Shown one piece after another: positions 25,926-33,113 of a stretch of DNA of 64,000 nucleotides. The DNA is taken from the NCBI RefSeq assembly GCF_040222955.1, contig NZ_JAVKCA010000007.1, positions 124,001-188,000 of the forward strand, in the 5' to 3' direction. Both the position numbers and the translations under genes were made by a program. This DNA comes from Marinoscillum sp040222955. Its GTDB lineage: Bacteria; Bacteroidota; Bacteroidia; Cytophagales; Cyclobacteriaceae. Numbering within the stretch: the stretch's first letter is position 1; every line of letters begins with the position of its first letter. The notes beneath the pieces were generated by a model that saw nothing but the letters and a program-made list of their open reading frames with translations, was not told the origin of the DNA and searched no databases.

Positions 25926-26028
25926 GGAATTTATACAAAAAAACAGATTTAGAAAGGCCTTAAAATCAACAGTGACTTGAGCCTTTAAATGAATTGAAAA
26001 GCCTTAAAATATTGCAAATCAAGTAGTT

Positions 26029-26451
26029 TTAAGCCTTTTTATAGATCAGATAAAATAATCCTAAAATCCATGAAAAAATGAGCACCGGCCCCATGTAGTT
26101 CAAATAGGCAAAACCCGAGGGGTTCAGGTGTCCGCTGTTATTGAGCACCCCAATGAATCCAACGAGAAGCGTCAAGCAGATATTAATCACAAATGCTCCA
26201 CTTCTCACCCAGGCCTTTACATCCTCATTTTCAATTTTGCCCTCAAAGAGTTTCTGAAAAGCCAGCATCACGAGATTCACAATCACGAAACCAGCCACCA
26301 CATAATAGAAAAAAGTCTCCTTGTGTAGCTGCAAACCACCGGTACCGGGCTCCATTGCGACCATAATGGGTAGGTAGGCGTATACCAGCACGAGAATGAT
26401 TAGAAAAAGAATGATGGAAAGTAACTTGAGGAAACTAACGACTCTAAGCAT
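26029..26451 (-). CDS. small membrane protein of unknown function
   Basis: 140 residues with four predicted membrane helices at about 8-28, 48-68, 85-103 and 116-136, and short charged loops. The second helix is preceded by LHKETFFYYVVAG, and the loop after it (LFEGKIENEDVKAWVRSG) is cytosolic by the positive-inside rule. I recognise no family. It is monocistronic by appearance, 154 bases upstream of parE and divergent from the ECF sigma gene at 26534. Confidence 0.7.
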   Translation of the reverse strand: MLRVVSFLKLLSIILFLIILVLVYAYLPIMVAMEPGTGGLQLHKETFFYYVVAGFVIVNLVMLAFQKLFEGKIENEDVKAWVRSGAFVINICLTLLVGFIGVLNNSGHLNPSGFAYLNYMGPVLIFSWILGLFYLIYKKA

Positions 26452-26533
26452 ATTTTAATTGAACGAAGCTGTAATTTTCAAATGTCAAATCTTACTAACG
26501 GCACAAAAGTAGGTCACCCCAAGCACAATCACC

Positions 26534-27022
26534 TTGACTGAAAAAGAATTTATAACAGCAATTCAAAATCACACCGGGATCATCCACAAGATCCTTTATC
26601 TGTACGTGGATGACCCTGAAGACAAGCGTGACCTGAAACAGGAAATTCAGCTGCAAGCCTGGCGAGCCAAGGATAGGTTCAGGGGTGACTCACAGTTTAG
26701 CACATGGCTATACAGAGTGGCCCTCAATACGGTATTTACCTTTAACAGAAAGCGGAAAATCACCTCCACCAGCCTGGACTCCGCCGTGGAGGCCATCCAT
26801 CAGGTACCTGAAAAAACAGAGCGATCAGATCTGCTCATGCGGGCTATCAAAGGGCTGAATGATGTAGACAAAACCATCGTAACGCTGCACCTGGAAGATT
26901 ATGACAATGGAGAAATCGCCGATATCACCGGACTGAGTAAAAACAACGTGGGGGTTAAACTCCATCGGATCAAAGAAGCATTGAAGAAAAAACTTAACGA
27001 AAAAGCCCAATGGACGAACTAA
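26534..27022 (+). CDS. ECF sigma-70 factor
   Basis: 162 residues from a TTG at 26534; no ATG is available upstream in frame. Region 2 covers residues 10-75 (IIHKILYLYVDDPEDKRDLKQEIQLQAWRAKDRF and STWLYRVALNTVFTFNRK). Region 4 is at 105-155 (AIKGLNDVDKTIVTLHLEDYDNGEIADITGLSKNNVGVKLHRIKEALKK). This is a different ECF group from the FecI-like factor at 11960. The downstream gene starts inside its last 13 bases, so the two are coupled and the partner is the likely anti-sigma. Confidence 0.9.
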   Translation: MTEKEFITAIQNHTGIIHKILYLYVDDPEDKRDLKQEIQLQAWRAKDRFRGDSQFSTWLYRVALNTVFTFNRKRKITSTSLDSAVEAIHQVPEKTERSDLLMRAIKGLNDVDKTIVTLHLEDYDNGEIADITGLSKNNVGVKLHRIKEALKKKLNEKAQWTN

Positions 27023-27636
27023 AAGAAGCCTGGGAAGAATTGAACTCCAAAAGTGAGGAGTTTACTCGTATTTCGGCAGAGGAAATCAAGCAAACCGCCA
27101 CATTGAAATCTGCCGGAGTGATAGAGAAGTTGCGATCCGGGGTTAGGAAGAAATTGGCGTACGCTGTTTTTTTTACGTTGGCCATCGGGGCTGGTATTCC
27201 ATTTGCCTTTCCGTTGGCTTCTCAGGTCCTGCTAACCATCCTGCTTGCAGCCTATCTGGTGGGTGCCGTTCTGCTCTATCAGGAATTACAAATACTCAAC
27301 AGAGGTGTGGACATGACTCAAGATGTTCTGCACGGTCTTACCACCTACCGCGACCGCATCAAACGGGTGCTCAGGTATGAGGAGTCTACAGCGCTGGCCC
27401 TCTACCCTGTCTCTATTTCCGGTGGCTTCTTTCTGGGATTCCAGATTGTGGATCGGGATGCACAGATCATGACTCAAACAATCCATTGGATATTCCTTGT
27501 AATGACCATTGTACTGTTAACGGTAGGAGGCCACTGGTTGGCGAGGTGGATGAACCGCAAGGCTTTTGGCAAATACCTCGACCGGCTGGATCAAACAATT
27601 AATGAGTTGGAGGGTGATCGTGAAGAGATGAGATAA
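27010..27636 (+). CDS. membrane partner of the ECF sigma, probable anti-sigma
   Basis: 208 residues. Residues 1-45 are cytosolic and helical (DELKEAWEELNSKSEEFTRIS...), followed by four membrane helices in two hairpins: about 48-68 and 70-92, then 132-148 and 158-178, and a charged C-terminus. There is no HxxxCxxC zinc motif, so it is not a ZAS-type anti-sigma. Its start overlaps the sigma gene by 13 bases, which is the usual arrangement for sigma/anti-sigma pairs. That coupling is the main evidence for the role. Confidence 0.6.
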   Translation: MDELKEAWEELNSKSEEFTRISAEEIKQTATLKSAGVIEKLRSGVRKKLAYAVFFTLAIGAGIPFAFPLASQVLLTILLAAYLVGAVLLYQELQILNRGVDMTQDVLHGLTTYRDRIKRVLRYEESTALALYPVSISGGFFLGFQIVDRDAQIMTQTIHWIFLVMTIVLLTVGGHWLARWMNRKAFGKYLDRLDQTINELEGDREEMR

Positions 27637-27666
27637 AGTAAGCTTTTATTTATACAACCAGTCTCC

Positions 27667-27699
27667 TTGCCGGAGTTATAATCTTAACTCCTATTTTTG
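27667..27699 (+). promoter_or_regulatory. predicted Bacteroidetes-type promoter for the DUF2293 gene
   Basis: A TTG at 27667 and, 22 bases after it, TATTTTTG at 27692-27699, an exact match to TAnnTTTG. It would start transcription close to 27706, leaving about 14 bases before the ATG at 27720. Confidence 0.5.
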
Positions 27700-27719
27700 C
27701 CACCTCAACTCATGAGCGA

Positions 27720-28391
27720 ATGAAAGAAATACGACTGATGAGCCCTGGTGCCGGCGGTCACATCATCAATGAATATGGACTACCCGAAAAGCCACCCCAT
27801 GATTGGGCTTTTCTACCTGCCGGAGATGCCGCCCTCACCAGAAAGGTGACCGCAGCGGGCGCTTGCTGGCGCATACAAATCAAAAAAGGCAGGCGACTAC
27901 AGTCTCTGGGGATATGGGCCCCAAAAGATCACATAGCCCTCGCAAAGCAGGAAGTGGACAACATGCGCTCCGCTCCTGATTACGCCCGGAAAATGGCCAG
28001 TGCCGCCAAATCAAGAGACAAGAAACAGTCAGCATACACCACTGAATTCGAACAGGCGGTAATTGGCTATTTGAACTTTCACCCCATCCATCGTGTGTAT
28101 GAAACTACCATGGCCCGTTTGATCACCGCACATGCTACTCCTGTAGGTAGCGGAACGGTAGCCCGCACACAGAGGATCCCACTGACGGAAAGAGCTGCAA
28201 GGGCGGTAACGGCATGGATGCGTCACCAGACAACGGAATATGATCGAATGAAAATCGCCAGGGTGAAAGGAGAAAGGCGAGCTGTACGCCGACAACTTGC
28301 AGGACGCTCAGTGGAGCTCCTGAAAGCCTACAGAAAGGGTCAACCCATTTCTCCTGAATGCCCCCTCCGGCAGGCTTTGGCTAACCAATAG
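27720..28391 (+). CDS. DUF2293 family protein
   Basis: 223 residues, basic, cytosolic. The C-terminal half fits the DUF2293 pattern as I know it: a run beginning HPIHRVYETTMARLITAHAT, then GSGTVARTQRIPLTERAARAVTAWMRHQTTEYD (shown here in parts) with conserved RH and YD, and a final helix of basic residues. The first 100 residues are less conserved and include RKVTAAGACWRIQIKKGRR, a possible nucleic-acid binding surface. The family has no known reaction. It ends one base from the convergent VLRF1-like gene. Confidence 0.75.
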   Translation: MKEIRLMSPGAGGHIINEYGLPEKPPHDWAFLPAGDAALTRKVTAAGACWRIQIKKGRRLQSLGIWAPKDHIALAKQEVDNMRSAPDYARKMASAAKSRDKKQSAYTTEFEQAVIGYLNFHPIHRVYETTMARLITAHATPVGSGTVARTQRIPLTERAARAVTAWMRHQTTEYDRMKIARVKGERRAVRRQLAGRSVELLKAYRKGQPISPECPLRQALANQ

Positions 28392-28392
28392 T

Positions 28393-29070
28393 TCAGTCTT
28401 TTGGTAAGAACGGCCCCATCTTCTCGGCATACTCCGGGTTATAAAATAGCATCGGTGATCTCAACTTTTTAATGGCCGCCTCCAGGTTCGTAAAATTGGA
28501 TTGTGGGATATGAAGGGGGATTTTGTAGAGTATGGGGTCCTTTTTATCAATGGGGAAAGGTACCCTGGATTGGTACAAATATGGGATAAGGGTGGTGTTG
28601 CAATTCAATGCGATCCGGGATATCTCATAGGTCTCCAACAGCTCAGTCAAAGTGGTGTTTATTTTCTCGAAAAACTCCGTAGTAGCGGCCAATCTTACTC
28701 TTGAGCCGGCCCTTGATTTCCCTTTTTTATTTAAGTATTTAATCTGACTATATCCCTGCTTCTTACGGGTCATGTAGGCAGAGAAGGTGGTGTGATACCG
28801 ATTCTCGGTACCTTCCATTATGGAAATAGCCGCATTCCCTGATTCAATAGTCAAATAAAGCACACTCGCGGTTTCTTCCACAACCGATAAGTCCTGATGA
28901 ATAGTCAGATGTAAGGGCAACCGGATAAATCCCAGAGATTCGTGCGCTTCATCGTTGAGCACCACGATGTGTTTCTTAAAATCATAGACCGCATGGGGGA
29001 ACTCCACCTTAACCATCTCCAGCAACTGACTAATTGGTATGTGGTACAAGTTGATTTTGAACTGATCCAT
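28393..29070 (-). CDS. VLRF1-type (Vms1/ANKZF1-like) peptidyl-tRNA hydrolase or release factor
   Basis: 225 residues. The stretch from residue 93 reads HTTFSAYMTRKKQGYSQ, and further on AGSRVRLAATTEFFEKINTTL. From memory, yeast Vms1 and human ANKZF1 carry a matching eRF1-like core in which a catalytic Gln follows an RRKQGGSQ loop and a basic SAGSxxRRYNE element comes next; here Gln109 occupies that position with Gly-Tyr-Ser before it instead of Gly-Gly-Ser. In eukaryotes this domain releases nascent chains from stalled 60S subunits by cutting within the tRNA acceptor end. The protein has no zinc finger or ankyrin repeats. A role in ribosome rescue is therefore inferred. The gene is single, divergent from the sterol desaturase-like gene. 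Confidence 0.68.
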   Translation of the reverse strand: MDQFKINLYHIPISQLLEMVKVEFPHAVYDFKKHIVVLNDEAHESLGFIRLPLHLTIHQDLSVVEETASVLYLTIESGNAAISIMEGTENRYHTTFSAYMTRKKQGYSQIKYLNKKGKSRAGSRVRLAATTEFFEKINTTLTELLETYEISRIALNCNTTLIPYLYQSRVPFPIDKKDPILYKIPLHIPQSNFTNLEAAIKKLRSPMLFYNPEYAEKMGPFLPKD

Positions 29071-29113
29071 GACTGGCAGATTTTTAAGAGCTCAAAGCTA
29101 ATGATCCGACAGC

Positions 29114-30364
29114 ATGCTTTACCTTTGGTTCATGAATATTGACCCCATTATTCTTTCCATCCCCATTTACTTTCTGCTCATTGTGGTGGAACTTCTGGTT
29201 CAGTTTTTCCACAACCAAAAGATTTATCGACTTAATGATGCGGTCACTAATATCTCGTGTGGCATCACCCAGCAGATTACGGGTGCCTTTTTCAAAGTGA
29301 TAACCATCGCTGCTTATCAGTTTGTCTACGAAAACTGGAGCCTTTTCCACATCGAAAATACCTGGTGGTCTGTAACCCTCCTTATCCTGGCCGTAGACCT
29401 GTGCTACTACTGGGCGCACCGAATGAGTCATGAGGTGAATCTCTTCTGGGGTGGACATGTGGTACATCACCAGAGCGAAGATTACAACTTTTCAGTAGCC
29501 CTTCGGCAGGGGTCCTTTCAGGTGGTGTGGACCTTCTGGTTTTACATCCCATTGGCATTTCTAGGATTCAACACAGTTACTTTTCTCCTGGTGGCAGCGC
29601 TTAATACAGTCTATCAGTTTTGGATTCATACCGAAACCATAGGTAAGCTCCCCCGCCCCATTGAGCTCATTTTCAATACGCCATCTCATCATCGGGTGCA
29701 CCATGGTCGTAATCCAAAATACATCGATAAGAACCATGCCGGGTCTCTGATCATCTGGGATCGAATGTTTGGCACCTTTCAGGAGGAAGAAGAAAGACCC
29801 ACCTACGGCATCACCAAGCCCATCAATACCTGGAACCCCGTATGGGCCAATCTGCAGCACTATGTAGATATGACCAGCCAGCTTAAGAGTACACCTGGTT
29901 TAATGAACAAGCTGGGCATCCTGTTCAACAAACCGGGATGGAGACCTGTGGCCCTCGGAGGCTATCAGCCAGCTCCGGAAGTAGATAAGGCCAACTACCG
30001 TAAGTATGACACACATCCGGCGCTTAAAATAAGCATATATGTCCTTGTTCAGTTTGTGATTGCATTGGGTGTCACTTCAGTTTTTTTATTCACTCTGCCT
30101 GATCAGGAGCTGATTAACAAACTTGTGTTTTCTCTGGTGATTGTGTGGTCGGTAGCTCAGTTTGGGTTATTACTAGACAATCATCCCGACTGGAGCAGAT
30201 TGGAATACCTACGCATTCTGTTTTGTGGTGGTATCTTTTCCTTACTGTATCCGCTCCCCATCGTGATGATCATATCCGTCCTATACACCGTAACCTCTTT
30301 GATTACATTTTTCTTTATATATAAACCTGCAGCCGGCAGAGTCAGGTCGGTGATCAACTCATGA
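29114..30364 (+). CDS. sterol desaturase / fatty acid hydroxylase superfamily membrane enzyme
   Basis: 416 residues (ATG at 29114; a second ATG at 29132 is equally possible). The di-iron histidine boxes are HRMSH (about 102), HVVHH (about 115) and HHRVHH (about 192), with several membrane helices before and after. Enzymes of this family hydroxylate or desaturate lipid-like substrates in the membrane. The C-terminal 120 residues contain four more hydrophobic segments, an extension also seen in Bacteroidetes homologues. Its stop overlaps the next gene's ATG by four bases. Confidence 0.9.
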   Translation: MLYLWFMNIDPIILSIPIYFLLIVVELLVQFFHNQKIYRLNDAVTNISCGITQQITGAFFKVITIAAYQFVYENWSLFHIENTWWSVTLLILAVDLCYYWAHRMSHEVNLFWGGHVVHHQSEDYNFSVALRQGSFQVVWTFWFYIPLAFLGFNTVTFLLVAALNTVYQFWIHTETIGKLPRPIELIFNTPSHHRVHHGRNPKYIDKNHAGSLIIWDRMFGTFQEEEERPTYGITKPINTWNPVWANLQHYVDMTSQLKSTPGLMNKLGILFNKPGWRPVALGGYQPAPEVDKANYRKYDTHPALKISIYVLVQFVIALGVTSVFLFTLPDQELINKLVFSLVIVWSVAQFGLLLDNHPDWSRLEYLRILFCGGIFSLLYPLPIVMIISVLYTVTSLITFFFIYKPAAGRVRSVINS

Positions 30365-30714
30365 AATACTTTTTTCCACTGTTATTAGTTTTCCTGTTAA
30401 GTGCCTGTTATTCCATACCAAAAATCGAGGGTTTTGACAAAGTCGCCTGGGGATCTGAATTGAGTTGTAATGCCAACCGCCTGAGCGATGCCCAGCTTCT
30501 GGTCTCTCAACAGGATAAACTGTTGGGTGAAGGCCAGGCGGAAATAAAGCTACTTTTGGGAGCTCCCGATGAGCATGAGCTTTACAATAGAAATCAGAAA
30601 TTCTTCTATTATAACCTTACTCCATCTTCAGGTTGTGAAAATGGAACGTTCCGCCGCTTGAGTGTAAAATTTGACGCACTGGATCGGGTGAAGGAAGTGA
30701 TGATTATTGAGTAA
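30361..30714 (+). CDS. lipoprotein with a BamE/SmpA-like segment
   Basis: 117 residues with a lipoprotein signal and a lipobox LLSAC (Cys16). The middle reads LLGEGQAEIKLLLGAPDEHEL, then FFYYNLTP, and ends LSVKFDALDRVKEVMI, the order of a helix-turn-two-strand unit seen in BamE/SmpA/OmlA folds (helix, LG-P-D, strand, strand). Two cysteines (CN and GCE) are in the mature part. The gene overlaps the sterol desaturase-like gene by ATGA, so the two probably work together. The BamE relation is tentative. Confidence 0.6.
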   Translation: MKYFFPLLLVFLLSACYSIPKIEGFDKVAWGSELSCNANRLSDAQLLVSQQDKLLGEGQAEIKLLLGAPDEHELYNRNQKFFYYNLTPSSGCENGTFRRLSVKFDALDRVKEVMIIE

Positions 30715-30720
30715 CAATAT

Positions 30721-30803
30721 CACCTCTGCGCAGGAGAGGTCGCATCATCACAAGTCAGTCACTTAACTGTCTTGATGTGATGCCTGCCTACGCAGGCATG
30801 ACG
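30721..30803. repeat. structured repeat, left copy
   Basis: About 80 bases starting CACCTCTGCGCAGG, followed by GTCGCATCATCACAAGTC and ending TTGATGTGATGCCTGCCTAC plus GCAGGCATGACGG. It includes a hairpin (ACCTCT...AGAGGT, one base missing) and a second one (GCCTGC/GCAGGC). It matches the right copy at 31140 in the same orientation with a few substitutions and small indels. Confidence 0.8.
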
Positions 30804-30823
30804 GCCTTTACTTATATTTGTTT

Positions 30824-31126
30824 ATGACTGCTAAAGGAGGATACGTTTACATCGTAGCCAACCAATACCGTACAACCATCTACATTGGTGTAACTTCTAA
30901 TCTTTATGCCCGTGCCTACCAACACCGCAATGGTGAAGGCTCTGAATTCACTCAAAAATATCAATGTTACTATTTGGTATATTTTGAATTTCATGACAGA
31001 ATCGATGCAGCAATAGCTCGGGAAAAACAACTGAAAAAGTGGAAGCGTGACTGGAAAGATCGATTGATCGCAGAGTTTAATCCAACCTGGAGAGACCTAT
31101 TTGATGATGTCTCTGATTACCAATAG
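30824..31126 (+). CDS. GIY-YIG nuclease-domain protein (UPF0213-like)
   Basis: 100 residues from the ATG at 30824; the TTG at 30818 is less likely. Motif order: GYVYIV (GIY element) at residues 5-10, IYIGVTSNLYARAYQH (YIG element plus the catalytic Arg), FTQKYQCYYLVYFE, and AIAREKQLKKWKRDWK containing the metal-binding Glu. This is the single-domain YhbQ/UPF0213 type. The gene is bracketed at about 20 and 13 bases by two copies of a structured repeat, which suggests the nuclease and its repeats move or spread as a unit, though this is not shown. Confidence 0.87.
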   Translation: MTAKGGYVYIVANQYRTTIYIGVTSNLYARAYQHRNGEGSEFTQKYQCYYLVYFEFHDRIDAAIAREKQLKKWKRDWKDRLIAEFNPTWRDLFDDVSDYQ

Positions 31127-31139
31127 CTACCAATACCGT

Positions 31140-31220
31140 CACCTCTGCGCAGGCAGAGGTCGCATCACCACAAGTCAAATCACTACCTCAAACGGATTGA
31201 TGTGATGCCTGTCTACCAGG
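31140..31220. repeat. structured repeat, right copy
   Basis: Starts CACCTCTGCGCAGG with the perfect palindrome ACCTCTGC-GCAG-GCAGAGGT (31141-31160), then GTCGCATCACCACAAGTC and TTGATGTGATGCCTGTCTAC. It is a direct-orientation copy of the left repeat at 30721, estimated by eye at 75 to 80 percent identity; the terminal GCAGGC hairpin of the left copy is degenerate here. Confidence 0.8.
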
Positions 31221-31262
31221 TGAGCAGAGGACTTTTCAAGCCTCAACGCAGCCATCAATCAC

Positions 31263-31787
31263 CTAAAAAGTAACCAACGAATGCACTTCGCCGGAACCTT
31301 TCAAACGTTCCTGGCCTTTGAGAAAAGACAACTCCACCAAAAAAGAATAACCAACCACCTCACCACCAATCTTCTGAATCAGTTCTGCTGCAGCTCTTGC
31401 AGTCCCGCCAGTAGCCAATAGATCATCATGAATGAGCACACGCTGACCTTTAGAAATCGCATCTACATGAATTTCTATCTCAGCGGATCCATATTCCAAA
31501 TCATAAGAATGCTTAATGGTCTCATATGGCAGCTTCCCGGCTTTTCTCACAGGAATAAATGGCACTCCCAACTGCTGTGCTAATTGCAAACCATAGATGA
31601 ACCCACGGGATTCAATGCCGACAACCCCTTCTACATTTCTCGTACTCCAGTAATCAAAGAAGGTCTGGCTCACCTCGGCACTCAGTGCAGGATTGGCCAG
31701 TACGGGGGTTATGTCTTTGAATAGAATACCGGGTTTTGGAAAGTCAGGTACGTCACGAATGACTTTGGAAAGTTTTTCTGAAATCAT
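31263..31787 (-). CDS. apt: adenine phosphoribosyltransferase
   Basis: 174 residues, usual length. DVPDFPKPGILFKDITP at residues 13-29 is the family opening, GIESRGFIYG the purine-binding loop, and VLIHDDLLATGGTA the PRPP-binding motif. It salvages adenine to AMP. It follows the permease gene upstream by only nine bases, but the two need not be related functionally. Confidence 0.95.
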   Translation of the reverse strand: MISEKLSKVIRDVPDFPKPGILFKDITPVLANPALSAEVSQTFFDYWSTRNVEGVVGIESRGFIYGLQLAQQLGVPFIPVRKAGKLPYETIKHSYDLEYGSAEIEIHVDAISKGQRVLIHDDLLATGGTARAAAELIQKIGGEVVGYSFLVELSFLKGQERLKGSGEVHSLVTF

Positions 31788-31796
31788 CCGGCTAAG

Positions 31797-33032
31797 TTAT
31801 TCAAATCTCAATGACTCGATAGGATCGAGCTTGGAAGCCTTATAAGCAGGCAGGTATCCTGAGATAAGCCCCACAGTCATCCCAATGATCACCCCCACAA
31901 GAATCCACAACCAAGGGATCACAAAACCCCCGCTACTGATCAGACTGGAAGTAAGATTGCCGATAACAATACCCAGTACAATTCCTCCAACACCACCCAT
32001 CTGACAGATAACAATGGCTTCTATCAGGAACTGCTGACGAATCTTTAATGGTGTGGCCCCCAATGCTTTACGAACACCTATTTCGCGTGTTCGTTCTGTC
32101 ACAGATACGAGCATGATATTCATCAGGCCAATGGAGGCACCCAGCAGGGTAATGAAACCAATGGTGAATCCTCCAATCTTCAGATAGCCTGTAATTTCAC
32201 CGAGTCGCTCAGCCAGTGACTGGTTCACTGTCACCTGAAAGGAGTTCTCCTGCTTCACAGGATCACGTCTGATGGCGCGCATAAGGCCCGTAGCCAGCCC
32301 GGTAGCGGCATCCATTTGTGTGGGATCATGCACCGCCACTGTGGCTTCGTAATCCAGCTGTCTCCCGGCCGCCAGACGTCTCGCAGTTAGTGTGGGTACC
32401 AGACACATACGGTCCACGCTTCCATTACCACCAGTTCCACCCTGGGCACCAAGCAAGCCAACCACTTTGAAATTGGAGCCCATGAATTTAATCTCTTTAT
32501 TAATCGGGTCTTCCTCTTTTTCAAACAAGGCATCCTTAATCTCCGAACCAATAATCACCACCATGGCTCCATTCTGCACTTCAATCTGTGAGAACCCACG
32601 CCCCTCCTTGATGTCATAACCGTCCACCAGCAGGTAATTGTCGTCACCGCCCTGGACACGTGAATTCGGATTAGTCTTTTTGGATCCACGTTTGATCTCC
32701 GCAGCAAAGGACACATAAGCATTTACACTCACTACCCCGGCAGTGTACTTCTCTTTGAACCTCATTAAATCCTCATAAGTCAGTGGTGGAAAGACTTTGG
32801 CCTCTTTCCCCTCACGAGAACCCCGATTCTGACGTACACTCTCCATGTCAAATGTATTGGCTCCAAGATTGGAAAAACTATCGTTAATGGAGCTTTGAAT
32901 ACCCTCAATGGCTGTGAGAATACCCACCAGCGAAGTGATCCCAATGGCAATAATGGCCGCCGTGAGGAAGGTTCTGAGCTTATTGGCCCGTACCGATTTT
33001 ATTCCTTCTTTTATATTTTCTCTGAGATCCAT
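31797..33032 (-). CDS. ABC transporter permease of the MacB/FtsX type
   Basis: 411 residues with the MacB topology: one N-terminal membrane helix (LRTFLTAAIIAIGITSLVGIL), a long periplasmic domain of about 220 residues (MacB-PCD), and three C-terminal helices forming the FtsX domain with the conserved LVSVTERTREIGVRKALGA loop. MacB-type permeases drive extrusion of macrolides, lipoproteins or peptides without moving them across the inner membrane. No ATPase gene is adjacent, so its partner is elsewhere. Confidence 0.9.
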   Translation of the reverse strand: MDLRENIKEGIKSVRANKLRTFLTAAIIAIGITSLVGILTAIEGIQSSINDSFSNLGANTFDMESVRQNRGSREGKEAKVFPPLTYEDLMRFKEKYTAGVVSVNAYVSFAAEIKRGSKKTNPNSRVQGGDDNYLLVDGYDIKEGRGFSQIEVQNGAMVVIIGSEIKDALFEKEEDPINKEIKFMGSNFKVVGLLGAQGGTGGNGSVDRMCLVPTLTARRLAAGRQLDYEATVAVHDPTQMDAATGLATGLMRAIRRDPVKQENSFQVTVNQSLAERLGEITGYLKIGGFTIGFITLLGASIGLMNIMLVSVTERTREIGVRKALGATPLKIRQQFLIEAIVICQMGGVGGIVLGIVIGNLTSSLISSGGFVIPWLWILVGVIIGMTVGLISGYLPAYKASKLDPIESLRFE

Positions 33033-33113
33033 GGGTTACCTTTATCGCTTTGGAAAGTTAGTGAGAACTATGCTTTATGATTGACTGTTGCTGTATTAAA
33101 TTTTGATAGTGGG

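Noticed and set aside
30721..31220. CRISPR array around the GIY-YIG gene
   Set aside because: Only two copies, of unequal sequence, with a gene between them and internal hairpins; no spacers.
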